Of a DNA stretch of 64,000 nt, positions 27,967 to 37,489 are shown one piece after another. The stretch comes from Rhodospirillales bacterium. Its GTDB lineage: Bacteria > Pseudomonadota > Alphaproteobacteria > TMED109. The first letter of the stretch is position 1. Every line of letters starts with the position of its first letter. Both the position numbers and the translations under genes were made by a program. The notes below the pieces were generated by a model, which did not search any database, was not told the origin of the DNA, and was given only the letters and a program-made list of their open reading frames with translations. The stretch is taken from positions 33,581-97,580 of the forward strand of contig VXPW01000059.1 in assembly GCA_009839325.1 (NCBI GenBank), in the 5' to 3' direction.

Positions 27967-29322
27967 ATGGGCACGAAGGCGACCGCTTCACGCCGAACCT
28001 TCATCAAGACGGCTGGCGCCACTGCTGTGGGGGCGCTCGCCGCTCCCTATGTCAAGACCGCATACTCCGCCGGCAAGCTGAAGCTAGGCCTCTGGGATCA
28101 CTGGGTGCCCGGCGCCAACGAGGCGCTGGAACAGATCCTGACCCGCTGGGGCGAAGACAACGGCGTGGAAGTCACGATCGACTTCATCACGTCGATTGGC
28201 AACAAGCTGCTGCTCACGGCCCAGGCCGAGTCCCGCGCCGGCTCGGGCCACGACATCTACTCGCACGCGTTCGCGATGGTGCCGCTGTTCAAGCATCGGC
28301 TGGTGGCCGTGGACGACGTGGTCGAAGACATCCTTTCCTCGCAGGGCCCGATCGCCGAGATCTCAAGGTTTTCCGCCTACCTCGACGGGGCATGGAGGGG
28401 GAGTCCCTCACCCACGGGAACGCTTTCGTACCCGACGGTCGCTCGCCGCGACCTGTTTCTGGAGCATGCAGGAATCGACCTGACGGAACTGTTCCCGGCC
28501 AGCGACTCACGCGATCCTGCCAAGATCGAGGGCTGGGACTGGGAGGCCTTCCTGCAAGCTGCGGCAGGGCTGCACGCGGCCGGACGCTCTTTCGGCGCCC
28601 CGCTGGCGACCACTCCCGACGGCAGCGCCTGGCTGGCCCACCTTTTCGCTTCCTACGGCGCCGCCATGGTGGACGAACAAGGTGAAGTCGTCGTCAATTC
28701 GGATGCCGTCCGCGAGGTGCTCGAGTACCTGATCCGAATCGCCGAGTTCATGCCCAACAGCGTCTACGCATGGGACGACGCCAGCAACAACCGCTGGATC
28801 ATCTCGGGAGAGGGCGGCGCGATCTTCAACCCGCCGAGCGCGTGGGCCGTCGCCAAACGCGACAATCCGGACGTGGCCAAACACATCTGGCATTTCGATG
28901 TCCCCCGGGGACCGGCCGGCAGGTTCCGCGCCTTCACGTCGTTCTTCTGGGGCATCTGGGACTTTTCCGAGAACCAGTCGGCCGCACGCGATCTACTGCG
29001 TTACGTCGCCGAGCCGGAAGTGGTGACCCAGATGCTGCGGGCCTCTCAGGGCTTTGACCTCCCCATGATCCGCTCGCACTACAACCATTCGCAGGTCTGG
29101 GCTGAGGCGGAGCCTCCGGCGGGAGTGCTTTACAACTACGCCATGCTCGGAGACGAGCGGACGGTGTTTGCCGGCTATCCCGCCCCCCCGGAAATCGGGG
29201 CGCGGATAGCGACGCAGCAGATCCTCCCCACGCTCGCTGCACTGGTCACCCAGGGCGGCGAAACCATCAACGACGCCATCGGCTGGGCCGAGAACGAGCT
29301 CGAAGGGGTACTCCGCGGCTAG
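27967..29322 (+). CDS. ABC importer solute-binding protein 3, Tat-exported
   Basis: The third tandem paralog is 451 residues from the ATG at 27967, chosen because it gives a Tat signal ('ASRRTFIKTAGATAVGALA') at the right place and has a purine-rich GGAAGGGGGGG just upstream; the open frame reaches back to 27892. The mature domain begins 'LKLGLWDHWVPGAN' and ends 'WAENELEGVLRG' like copy 1. The pocket-lining stretches read 'SHAFAMVPLFKHRL' and 'GSPSPTGTLSYPTVARR'. It is followed after about 50 bases by the two permease genes, making it the copy most tightly linked to the transporter. Confidence 0.9.
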   Translation: MGTKATASRRTFIKTAGATAVGALAAPYVKTAYSAGKLKLGLWDHWVPGANEALEQILTRWGEDNGVEVTIDFITSIGNKLLLTAQAESRAGSGHDIYSHAFAMVPLFKHRLVAVDDVVEDILSSQGPIAEISRFSAYLDGAWRGSPSPTGTLSYPTVARRDLFLEHAGIDLTELFPASDSRDPAKIEGWDWEAFLQAAAGLHAAGRSFGAPLATTPDGSAWLAHLFASYGAAMVDEQGEVVVNSDAVREVLEYLIRIAEFMPNSVYAWDDASNNRWIISGEGGAIFNPPSAWAVAKRDNPDVAKHIWHFDVPRGPAGRFRAFTSFFWGIWDFSENQSAARDLLRYVAEPEVVTQMLRASQGFDLPMIRSHYNHSQVWAEAEPPAGVLYNYAMLGDERTVFAGYPAPPEIGARIATQQILPTLAALVTQGGETINDAIGWAENELEGVLRG

Positions 29323-29373
29323 TCGCCGCGGACTAGCCGGTCGGGAAGTCATGCAGGGAACCGGCTCGGACTA

Positions 29374-30258
29374 ATGCGCGTGCTTCCCCCGCTTCTCCGG
29401 CGCAAACCCGCCGTCGCGGTACTCATGTGCGTGCCGCTGTTCGGGCTCATTCTGGGCCTCGTGGCGTATCCGTTCTTCCACGCACTCTTCCTGGCCACCC
29501 TCAACAAGGCGGAAACCGCGTTCGTCGGGCTGGACAATTTCAGCTTCCTGTTCGGACGCCAGACGTTCTGGATGGTGGTTCGCCAGAGCCTGCTGTTCGC
29601 GCTCGTGGCCGTCGTCTTCAAGGCACTCATCGGACTCGCGGCGGCCCACGCCATCAACACGATCCCCACCAAGGGCCAGCGCAAATGGCGCGGCATGATG
29701 CTGATTCCGTGGGTCATTCCGCCGGCCCTCTCCACCCTCGGATGGTGGTGGTTGTTCGAGCCCACCTACAGCGCGATCAACTGGGGGCTGACGAAGCTGG
29801 CCGTGCCGGCCGTGCCGTGGTTGTCCGATACGTTCTGGGCCCGGTTCTCGATCATCCTCGTCAATGTCTGGGTCGGCGCCCCGTTCTTCCTGATCATGTA
29901 TCTGGCGGCCCTCAAGTCGATTCCCGGCGAGCTCTATGAGGCGGCCGAGATGGACGGTGCCGGCCCCTGGCAGAAGTTCTTCTACATCACGCTGCCGATG
30001 ATCCGGAACATCATCGCCATCACCACGCTGTTCTCGATCATCGTCACCCTCGCCAACTTCGACATCGTCCGCGTCCTGACCCAGGGCGGGCCGCTCAACA
30101 CGACCCACCTCTTCGCCACGTACGCATTTCGGGTGGGGATCGAGTCCGGCGATATTCCATTGGGCGCGGCGGTCTCGCTGTTCATGTTCCCGATGCTGGC
30201 GATTCTCGCCTTCATCATTCTCCGGAACGTGCGCCGTCGGGCGGCGAGCCTCGCATGA
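29374..30258 (+). CDS. ABC importer permease, MalF type
   Basis: The 294-residue inner-membrane protein has six predicted helices and the cytoplasmic EAA loop that contacts the ATPase ('EAAEMDGAGPWQKFFYITLP'), typical of MalF/UgpA-like sugar permeases. It is followed by the MalG-type partner with an ATGA overlap, so the two are made in equal amounts. It should accept ligand from one or more of the three binding proteins encoded upstream. Confidence 0.92.
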   Translation: MRVLPPLLRRKPAVAVLMCVPLFGLILGLVAYPFFHALFLATLNKAETAFVGLDNFSFLFGRQTFWMVVRQSLLFALVAVVFKALIGLAAAHAINTIPTKGQRKWRGMMLIPWVIPPALSTLGWWWLFEPTYSAINWGLTKLAVPAVPWLSDTFWARFSIILVNVWVGAPFFLIMYLAALKSIPGELYEAAEMDGAGPWQKFFYITLPMIRNIIAITTLFSIIVTLANFDIVRVLTQGGPLNTTHLFATYAFRVGIESGDIPLGAAVSLFMFPMLAILAFIILRNVRRRAASLA

Positions 30259-31130
30259 CCGCCGTTCCGGTCACGGGCGCCACGAGTCTTCGGGCCAACC
30301 GCCGGTGGGCGCTGATCGCGGCCTACGCGTGCCTCGGCATCTTCGTGGTCTTCTTCCTGTTCCCGCCGTACTACATGCTGGTCACGTCGCTGAAGACGAA
30401 TGCGGAGATTGCCGAACTCGCCTCCAATCCCTGGATCGTGACCGACGGCGTGACGTTCAGCCACTACGAACACCTGCTCACGGAATCGTCGTTTCCGAGG
30501 TTCTTCCTGAACACGACCATCGTCACGGTCGTCGTGGTCGCCATCACCATGGTGATCAGCGTGCTCGCCGCGTACTCGCTGGCAAGGCTGCGGTTCTGGG
30601 GCTCCGGCGTGCTCGCCACCGGCGTGTTCCTCACGTATCTGGTGCCCGACACGCTGCTGTTCATCCCGCTGTTCAAGATCGTGGGCTGGCTCGGTCTGCT
30701 CGACACGTATTGGTCATTGATCCTCGTGTACCCGACCCTCACCGTCCCGTTCTGCACGTGGATCATGATCGGCTATTTCGGGTCGATCCCGCGCGAACTG
30801 GATGAGGCGGCGCTGATCGACGGCGCCAACCATCTGCAGATGCTGCTCAAGGTCTTCATTCCCGTGGCCCTGCCGGGACTGATCGCGGCGACGATTTTCG
30901 CATTCACGGTGGCCTGGGCCAATTTCCTCTACCCGCTTGCCTACATCTATTCCGAATCGGAGATGGTCCTGACCGTCGGAACGGTCACGACGCTCATCAA
31001 GGGCGACGTGTTCCACTGGGGCGGGCTGATGGCCGGCGCGCTGCTCGCCGCGGCACCTCCCGTGATCCTCTACGCGTTCCTGATGGACTACTACATTGCC
31101 GGTCTCACCTCGGGCGCGACCAAAGGCTGA
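30255..31130 (+). CDS. ABC importer permease, MalG type
   Basis: The 291-residue product is the second half of the membrane channel, with six predicted helices and the EAA loop 'EAALIDGANHLQMLLKVFIP'. The N-terminal 'FVVFFLFPPYYMLVTSLK' segment is characteristic of MalG/UgpE proteins. The start overlaps the stop of the MalF-type gene and the ATPase gene follows after 5 bases. Confidence 0.92.
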   Translation: MTAVPVTGATSLRANRRWALIAAYACLGIFVVFFLFPPYYMLVTSLKTNAEIAELASNPWIVTDGVTFSHYEHLLTESSFPRFFLNTTIVTVVVVAITMVISVLAAYSLARLRFWGSGVLATGVFLTYLVPDTLLFIPLFKIVGWLGLLDTYWSLILVYPTLTVPFCTWIMIGYFGSIPRELDEAALIDGANHLQMLLKVFIPVALPGLIAATIFAFTVAWANFLYPLAYIYSESEMVLTVGTVTTLIKGDVFHWGGLMAGALLAAAPPVILYAFLMDYYIAGLTSGATKG

Positions 31131-31135
31131 TCCCG

Positions 31136-32239
31136 ATGGCAGACGTAACCCTCCAGAACCTCGTCAAGACCTTTGACACCGTGGAAGCGGTGCGGGGCAT
31201 CGACTTGCGGATTCCGAACAACGAATTCGTGGTCCTCGTGGGCCCGTCCGGCTGCGGCAAGAGCACCGTGCTCCGCATGATCGCGGGATTGGAAGACATC
31301 ACCTCCGGCGACATCCGGATCGGTGATCTCCGCGTGAACGACGTGCCGCCCAAGGACCGGAACATCGCGATGGTGTTCCAGAACTACGCGCTGTATCCGC
31401 ACATGACGGTCGAGCAGAACATGTCCTTCGGCCTGCGGCTTCGGAAGGTCGCGAAATCCGAGATCCGCGGCAAGGTTCAGCGCGCCGCCGACATCCTCGG
31501 CATAGCGGAACTGCTCGGCAGGCGGCCTCGGGAGCTCTCGGGCGGGCAGCGGCAACGGGTCGCGATGGGGCGCGCCATCGTCCGCGATCCGCAGGTGTTC
31601 CTGTTCGACGAGCCCCTGAGCAACCTCGACGCCAAGCTTCGAGGCCAGATGCGGATCGAGATCCAGCGGCTCCATCAGCAGCTTCGAACGACCACCATCT
31701 ACGTCACCCACGACCAGGTGGAGGCCATGACCCTCGCCGATCGCGTCGTGGTCATGAACGCCGGCCGGATCGAACAGGCGGGAACACCGGACGAGGTGTA
31801 TCACCAGCCGCGCACGCGCTTCGTGGCGGGCTTCATGGGGTCGCCCGCCATGAATTTCCTCAACTGCCAGGTCACCGAAGAAAACGGCCACACCGTGGCG
31901 CGCCTGGCCGACGGTCCTGCGCTGCCGCTCCCCGCCGAGCAGGCCGCGCGCGTGCGCAGCTACGCCGGCCGCACCCTGGTGGCTGGCCTCCGGCCAGAAA
32001 ATATCCGCGAGGCGGCCAGCCACGACGGTGGCAACAGCGGCGGTGTCCCGCACGACATCTCGATCGACATCGTGGAGCCTCTTGGTCGCGAAACGATCGT
32101 CTATTTCAGGCTGGGTGACAGCACCCTGTGTGCGCGTGTCGGGACCGAGGTACATCCGCGGGCAGGCGAGCGGACGTCACTCGTGTTTCACCCGGACAGA
32201 CTGCACCTGATCGACCCAGAGACCGACCTCGTGCTGTGA
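31136..32239 (+). CDS. ABC importer ATPase, MalK/UgpC type
   Basis: The 367-residue cytosolic ATPase has Walker A 'GPSGCGKST' near residue 37, Q-loop '[14 protein letters not shown]', the signature '[15 protein letters not shown]', Walker B '[12 protein letters not shown]' and the H-loop '[10 protein letters not shown]'. A C-terminal regulatory region with TOBE-like strands ('[11 protein letters not shown]') follows, typical of importers for sugars and glycerol phosphate. Only one ATPase is present for three binding proteins. It is the last gene of the transporter unit. Confidence 0.94.
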   Translation: MADVTLQNLVKTFDTVEAVRGIDLRIPNNEFVVLVGPSGCGKSTVLRMIAGLEDITSGDIRIGDLRVNDVPPKDRNIAMVFQNYALYPHMTVEQNMSFGLRLRKVAKSEIRGKVQRAADILGIAELLGRRPRELSGGQRQRVAMGRAIVRDPQVFLFDEPLSNLDAKLRGQMRIEIQRLHQQLRTTTIYVTHDQVEAMTLADRVVVMNAGRIEQAGTPDEVYHQPRTRFVAGFMGSPAMNFLNCQVTEENGHTVARLADGPALPLPAEQAARVRSYAGRTLVAGLRPENIREAASHDGGNSGGVPHDISIDIVEPLGRETIVYFRLGDSTLCARVGTEVHPRAGERTSLVFHPDRLHLIDPETDLVL

Positions 32240-32285
32240 GCCGGGGTTCCGTCGGCCACGCGTCGAGACACCGACAGCGCCAGGC

Positions 32286-32304
32286 CCTCGGGTGATGCCC
32301 GAGG
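32286..32304. other. Hairpin enclosing the start codon of the flavoprotein gene
   Basis: CCTCGGG-TGATG-CCCGAGG forms a perfect 7-bp stem with a 5-nt loop, and both candidate start codons of the next gene (GTG 32292, ATG 32295) fall in the loop or at its edge. There is no clear ribosome binding site ahead of it. It could regulate initiation or act as an end signal for the ABC transcript. Confidence 0.5.
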
Positions 32305-33710
32305 TCAGCGACGCCGTACGGCGGGACCTGAAGACCGTCGTTGGAGCGGCCGGAATCTTCACCGATCCCGCGGACCTTGAGGCTCACCTGGTCGACGAAC
32401 GCAGGGCCTTCCGGGGCGTGGCCCCCGTACTCCTCAAACCCGCCTCGACCGACGAGGTCGTCGCGATCGTGCAAATCTGCGCGGATGCCGGCGTTGGCAT
32501 CGTTCCGCAGGGCGGACGGACCGGGCTTTGCGGCGGGACGGTACCCGTGACGGGTGGGGGCGAGGTGCTGGTCAGCCTCGAGCGCCTGCGGCGTATCCGG
32601 GAGCTCGACGCACAGGGATTCACGATGACCTGTGAGGCCGGCTGCATCCTGCAAACCCTGCAGCATGAAGCCGAGAGCGCCGATCGCCTCTTCCCTCTGT
32701 CATTGGCGGCGGAAGGAAGCTGCACCATCGGCGGCAATCTCTCCACCAACGCGGGCGGGATCAACGTGCTGCGGTATGGCATGGCCCGGAGTCTCACCCT
32801 TGGTCTCGAAGTGGTCCTGCCGGACGGGACGCTTTGGGACGACCTCGGCGCCCTGCGGAAGGACAACCGCGGCTACGACCTGAAGCAATTGTTCATCGGT
32901 GCGGAGGGAACGCTCGGAATCATCACCGCCGCGACCATGGAACTCTTCCCCCGACCCCGGGACGTCGATACCGCGTTTCTCGCGGTAGCCGATCCCGAGG
33001 CGGCTCTCCAGCTGTTCGCTGTCGCACGCGAGGTAGCCGCCGACATGATGGTCGCCTTCGAGCTGAACGACCGGAATGCCCTGGACATGGTGTTCCAACA
33101 CATGGACGGTGTCCGTGATCCGTTTCCCACCCGGTACAGCTGGTACGTGCTGCTCGAGCTCACAGCCGGCGTCGACGGCCACGCCCGGGCCGCCGGCGAG
33201 CAAATCCTTGCGGCAGCGTTCCAACGCGGCCTCGTGCTGGATGGGGTACGGGCCGACAGCCTCGCACACCGCGCCGGATTGTGGCGCCTGCGGGAAACCG
33301 TGACGGAGGCGCAGAAGCACGAGGGGCGCAGTCTCAAGCACGACATCTCGGTTCCTGTGGTCGCGGTCCCGCAGTTCATCGACGAAGCCACGGCGGCGGT
33401 CCGGCGTGGCTGGCCGGGATACCGGGTGCTCGCGTTCGGCCACGTGGGTGACGGCAACATCCACTTCAACGTGTTCGGCCCGCCCGGCAACGATGGCGAG
33501 CAGCTGTTCGCGGAAAGCGAAGCCATCGAGGACGCCGTGTTCGCGATCGCCGATCGAATGCAGGGAAGTTTCAGCGCCGAACATGGCATTGGACAGCTGA
33601 AGCGCCGGGCCCTCCGGCAGTACGCGCCGGCCGGGTCCCTTGAGATGATGAAGGCCTTGAAACGCACGCTTGACCCGCAGGGAATCATGAATCCCGGCAA
33701 GGTGGTGTGA
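32295..33710 (+). CDS. FAD-linked oxidase (GlcD / D-2-hydroxyglutarate dehydrogenase type)
   Basis: The 471-residue flavoprotein has the PP-loop FAD domain ('VPQGGRTGLCGGTVP', 'GGNLSTNAGGINVLRYGMAR', 'LFIGAEGTLGIITAATM') and the C-terminal oxidase domain with the metal/active-site motif 'GHVGDGNIHFNVF' and 'SAEHGIGQLKR'. Members oxidise D-2-hydroxy acids such as D-lactate, glycolate or D-2-hydroxyglutarate and pass electrons to ETF or quinone. An ETF-quinone oxidoreductase is encoded at 48.5 kb, a plausible partner if this is a D2HGDH-type enzyme. It follows the ABC locus by about 50 bases and may share its transcript. Confidence 0.9.
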   Translation: MPEVSDAVRRDLKTVVGAAGIFTDPADLEAHLVDERRAFRGVAPVLLKPASTDEVVAIVQICADAGVGIVPQGGRTGLCGGTVPVTGGGEVLVSLERLRRIRELDAQGFTMTCEAGCILQTLQHEAESADRLFPLSLAAEGSCTIGGNLSTNAGGINVLRYGMARSLTLGLEVVLPDGTLWDDLGALRKDNRGYDLKQLFIGAEGTLGIITAATMELFPRPRDVDTAFLAVADPEAALQLFAVAREVAADMMVAFELNDRNALDMVFQHMDGVRDPFPTRYSWYVLLELTAGVDGHARAAGEQILAAAFQRGLVLDGVRADSLAHRAGLWRLRETVTEAQKHEGRSLKHDISVPVVAVPQFIDEATAAVRRGWPGYRVLAFGHVGDGNIHFNVFGPPGNDGEQLFAESEAIEDAVFAIADRMQGSFSAEHGIGQLKRRALRQYAPAGSLEMMKALKRTLDPQGIMNPGKVV

Positions 33711-33718
33711 AGCCGCGC

Positions 33719-35812
33719 TCAGGCCTCCAGCAACTCCTGAAAGGCCGCCTCGTCCAGCACCTTGATGTTCAACGCTTCAGCCCGTCGCCGCTTGGCGCCC
33801 CCGCCTTCGCCGGCGACGAGGTAGTCGGTTTTCGCGGAAACCGCTGAGGCCACGCGCGCGCCAAGTGCTTCCGCACGGGCCTTGGCCTCGTTGCGGGAGA
33901 GCCCGGCCAGCGTCCCGGTGAACACCAGCGTCCGACCGGAAAGGGGAGAATCGGCGGCCGGCGCTTCCGCATCCTGCACGTTCACCCCGGCCGCCCGGAG
34001 GTTGTCCACGACCGCTCGCGTCGACGGGTCCGTGAAGTGCTCGACCAGGGCGCGGATCTGTGCCGTGCCAATTCCGTCCACACCCGCCAGTTCGGCGTAC
34101 TCCGGCGTCTCCGGGTCCCGCGCGCATTCGGCCAGAGCCATGAGCCTGCCGAGCGACTCCGCAGCGCGCGCCAGTTGCGCTGCGTTCCCCTGACCGACGT
34201 GCCGGATTCCGAGCGCAAACAGAAATCGCTCCAGCGCGACGTCCCTCGCTCCGTGAATGGCGGCGCGAAGGTTGTGAACCGACGTCGGTCCCCACCCCTT
34301 TTCGTCGCTCAGGGCCTGCAACCACTGCTCGTCATCAGCGACCCGGAAGATGTCGGCCGGCTCGCGTATATCGCCGCGGTCCCAGAAAGCGCGGAGTTGT
34401 CGCTCTCCCAGACCGTCGATCGCGAAGGCATTCCGGCTCACGAAATGCACCAGTTGCTGGAACGCCTGCGCCTTGCAGGCTCGGCCGCCCGGACACCGGG
34501 TCACGACCTCGTCGGGTTCGCGCTCCACCGGGCGGCCGCAGGCCGGGCACTGCTCCGGGAATTCGAACGATGCCGACGTCTCCGGTCGGCCATCGAGATC
34601 GACGTCCACGACCTGCGGGATCACGTCGCCCGCGCGCTGGACCGTCACGAGGTCGCCCTCGCGGACGTCGAGACGATCAATCTCATCGCGGTTGTGAAGC
34701 GTGGCCCGCCCGACCACCACACCGCCCACCGTCACGGGTTGGAGACTCGCGACCGGTGTCAGAGCGCCGGTTCGGCCAACCTGCACGTCGATCGACAGGA
34801 CGCGCGTCTTGGCACGTTCGGCCGGAAACTTGCGGGCGACGGAATGACGCGGCGCGCGCGTGGAGGCACCCAGCCGCTGCTGCCAATCCAGACGGTCCAC
34901 CTTGTACACGATCCCGTCCACGTCGAATCCGAGCTCCGAACGGTCCGCGTAGAGCTGTTCGGCGAACCGCACCATGGCGTCGATGTCCTGGCAGACCTCG
35001 GTGCCTGGCGTGACATTGAAGCCGAAGCCGGCCAGCCGCTCCCTGGCCTCCGTCACTGTTTCTCCAAGCGCCTCGGAAGTCTCGCCCCAGCTGTGGACGA
35101 AGAATCCGAGGTCGCGTTCGGCCGTGATCACCGGATCGATCTGCCGAACGGACCCGGCCGCGGCATTACGGGGATTCACGAACGCGCGCTTGCCGGCCGC
35201 CAGTTGCTCGGCGTTCAAACGGTGAAAGGACTCGATCGGGAAGTACACCTCGCCGCGCACTTCAAGGCGCGCGGGCGGACGGCCCTGCAGCCGCTTCGGC
35301 ACGGCGGCAATCGTCCTGAGGTTGCGCGTGACGTCCTCGCCGTCACGTCCATCGCCGCGGGTGGCGCCTACGGCCAGTTCGCCATCGTCGTACCGCAGGG
35401 AGGCCGACAGGCCGTCGATCTTCGGCTCGGCCGCGATCGCGACTTCGACCGCCGGGTCCAGGTTGAGAAACTTTCGGACCCGGTCCACGAACTCTTGCAA
35501 CTCGTCGTCGGTAAAGACGTTGTCCAGCGACAGCATGGGTAGCGGATGCCGCACTTTGCGAAAACCGGAGGTCGGCGGTGCGCCGACCCTTCCCGACGGG
35601 CTGTCGTTTCGAACCAGTTCCGGCCAACGCTCCTCGATCGACGAGTTCCGACGCCGGAGAGCGTCGTAGTCCGCATCCGAAATCTTCGGTGTGTCATCGA
35701 TGTAGTACGCGCGGTCGTGCCGCAGGATGGCCGCCGCCAGCCGCGCGAGTTCGGACCGGGCTTCCTCCCGGCTGAGGGCCGCGACGGCGATCGCGGCGGT
35801 ACCGGCGGTCAC
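33719..35812 (-). CDS. ligA: NAD-dependent DNA ligase LigA
   Basis: LigA seals nicks during replication and repair using NAD. The 697-residue product has the adenylation lysine in 'AEPKIDGLSASLRY', an OB fold, a four-cysteine zinc finger ('CPACGRPVEREPDE' and 'TRCPGGRACK'), helix-hairpin-helix repeats ('LAGVDGIGTAQIRALVEHF') and a C-terminal BRCT domain ('SGRTLVFTGTLAGLSRNEAK'). I start it at the GTG at 35812, which overlaps the recN stop as GTGA and is preceded by GGAAGGGGG; the open frame reaching to 35962 would run inside recN. Confidence 0.95.
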   Translation of the reverse strand: MTAGTAAIAVAALSREEARSELARLAAAILRHDRAYYIDDTPKISDADYDALRRRNSSIEERWPELVRNDSPSGRVGAPPTSGFRKVRHPLPMLSLDNVFTDDELQEFVDRVRKFLNLDPAVEVAIAAEPKIDGLSASLRYDDGELAVGATRGDGRDGEDVTRNLRTIAAVPKRLQGRPPARLEVRGEVYFPIESFHRLNAEQLAAGKRAFVNPRNAAAGSVRQIDPVITAERDLGFFVHSWGETSEALGETVTEARERLAGFGFNVTPGTEVCQDIDAMVRFAEQLYADRSELGFDVDGIVYKVDRLDWQQRLGASTRAPRHSVARKFPAERAKTRVLSIDVQVGRTGALTPVASLQPVTVGGVVVGRATLHNRDEIDRLDVREGDLVTVQRAGDVIPQVVDVDLDGRPETSASFEFPEQCPACGRPVEREPDEVVTRCPGGRACKAQAFQQLVHFVSRNAFAIDGLGERQLRAFWDRGDIREPADIFRVADDEQWLQALSDEKGWGPTSVHNLRAAIHGARDVALERFLFALGIRHVGQGNAAQLARAAESLGRLMALAECARDPETPEYAELAGVDGIGTAQIRALVEHFTDPSTRAVVDNLRAAGVNVQDAEAPAADSPLSGRTLVFTGTLAGLSRNEAKARAEALGARVASAVSAKTDYLVAGEGGGAKRRRAEALNIKVLDEAAFQELLEA

Positions 35813-37473
35813 TTGCCCCCTTCCTGCAGCAGCCGCTTCGCGGCTGCGCGGGCCTCGTCGGTCAGTCCGCTGCCAGACATCATGCGTGCAATTTCCTCGA
35901 CCCGGGCCGCCTCGTCGAGTTCGGAAGCCGACACCGCATCTTCGGACCGAAGGATCAGCCATTGGCGCCGGCCGCGCGCCGCCACCTGTGGCTGGTGGGT
36001 GACCGCGAACACCTGGTGTCGCCTGGCGAGGCGCGCCAGGCGCGCGCCCACTGCATCCGCCACCGCACCTCCAACCCCCGCGTCGATTTCATCGAACACG
36101 AGCGTTGCCGGTTCGGTGACACGTGCCAGGACGATGTGGACCGCCAGCAAGAACCTGGACAGTTCGCCGCCCGAAGCGATTCGCTCGAGGGGGCCGATGG
36201 CGGCCCCCTGCATGGTCGCGACGCCGAAACGCACCCGCTCGCCCCCGTGCGGTCCCCACTTGTCGCGCGGCAATTCCTCGAGCTCTGTCACGAACCGCGC
36301 CCGTGCCATGCGCAGCGCCTCGAGTTCGTCACCGATGCGCTCGTCAAGGAACGCCGCCGCCTTCCGGCGGCCCGCGCCCAGCACCTCGACCGCGGCCTCA
36401 AACGCCTGGCGAGCGGCACCGGCCGCTTCCTCGAGTTCTTTCACACGGTGCTCGTCATCGTCGGTCTTCGCCGCGTGGTCACGCAGTTCCTCGTGCACCG
36501 TGCCCAGTTCATCCGGGGTCACGCCATGGCGACGAGCCGCGGACCGGAGCGCAAACAGTCGGGATTCCACGTGTTCCAGTTCGTTCGGGTCCAACTCGAG
36601 ATCTGCGCGCACCGCGTCGAGCAGGTTTCGGGCCTCCCCCAGTTCGACCAGCGCACGGTGCAGCGTCGACTTGAGTTCCGCGAACGGGCCCGAAACTTCC
36701 GGAAGCCCGTCGAGGGCAGCCGCCGCATCGTGCAGGGACGGCGTCGCAGTAGCCGCGCTCGCGCCCTCGCCCATGATGGCAGCCAGTTGTTCGATCACCG
36801 CCAGGACCCGGCCGCTCTGCATCAGGAACGAACGGCGCTCCGCCAGCTGTTCGGCTTCGCCGGGCGCAGGCGCCAGCGCCTCCAGTTCTGCCAGCCGGAC
36901 CCGGACTTCCTCCTCTGCGGCACGGGCGCTTTCCAGTCCTTCGGCGGCCTCGCGATGGGCCGCTTCGGCTTCGCGCCAGGCACGGTGGCGCTTGCCGAGG
37001 TTCCGCAACTCTCGGGACAGACTTCCGAACGCGTCGAGGAAGCCCTGATGCCGGGTGGCATCCAGCAGTCCCCTGCGATCGTGCTGGCCATGAATCTGCA
37101 GCAGGCGGTGACCGAGTTGCTCGAGCAGGCGGACCGTGACCGGGACGTCATTGATGAAGGCGCCACCCCGACCGTTGCGCGCCAGCACCCGGCGACACAG
37201 CAACGCGCCATCGCTCTGGATCCCGTGCTCGGAGGCAAATGCCACTGCCGGATGGTCGGCACCCACCTTGAACGAAGCGGTGACGACTCCCTCGGCCGCT
37301 CCGACCCTCACCAGGCTGGCGTCGGCCCGTCGACCCGTTGCCAGCGCGAGCGCTTCCATCAGCACCGACTTGCCCGCGCCGGTTTCACCCGACAACACGC
37401 AGAAGCCCGGGCCGAACGAAAAATCGAGAGCCTCGATCAGAACAACATTCCGAACCGAGAGGCTGATCAGCAC
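35809..37473 (-). CDS. recN: DNA repair protein RecN
   Basis: RecN is an SMC-like ATPase used in double-strand break repair. The 554-residue protein begins with the family's 'LSVRNVVLIEALDF' strand, has Walker A 'GETGAGKSVLMEAL', two long coiled-coil arms rich in Ala/Glu/Arg, and the C-terminal signature and Walker B regions ('SGGELSRFLLAV', 'LVFDEIDAGVGG'). I start it at the GTG at 37473, because upstream sequence to 37545 overlaps bamD and has no family match. It lies between bamD (16-base gap) and ligA (4-base overlap), the usual alphaproteobacterial order. Confidence 0.94.
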   Translation of the reverse strand: MLISLSVRNVVLIEALDFSFGPGFCVLSGETGAGKSVLMEALALATGRRADASLVRVGAAEGVVTASFKVGADHPAVAFASEHGIQSDGALLCRRVLARNGRGGAFINDVPVTVRLLEQLGHRLLQIHGQHDRRGLLDATRHQGFLDAFGSLSRELRNLGKRHRAWREAEAAHREAAEGLESARAAEEEVRVRLAELEALAPAPGEAEQLAERRSFLMQSGRVLAVIEQLAAIMGEGASAATATPSLHDAAAALDGLPEVSGPFAELKSTLHRALVELGEARNLLDAVRADLELDPNELEHVESRLFALRSAARRHGVTPDELGTVHEELRDHAAKTDDDEHRVKELEEAAGAARQAFEAAVEVLGAGRRKAAAFLDERIGDELEALRMARARFVTELEELPRDKWGPHGGERVRFGVATMQGAAIGPLERIASGGELSRFLLAVHIVLARVTEPATLVFDEIDAGVGGAVADAVGARLARLARRHQVFAVTHQPQVAARGRRQWLILRSEDAVSASELDEAARVEEIARMMSGSGLTDEARAAAKRLLQEGGK

Positions 37474-37489
37474 GAGATGCCCCGCCCGA

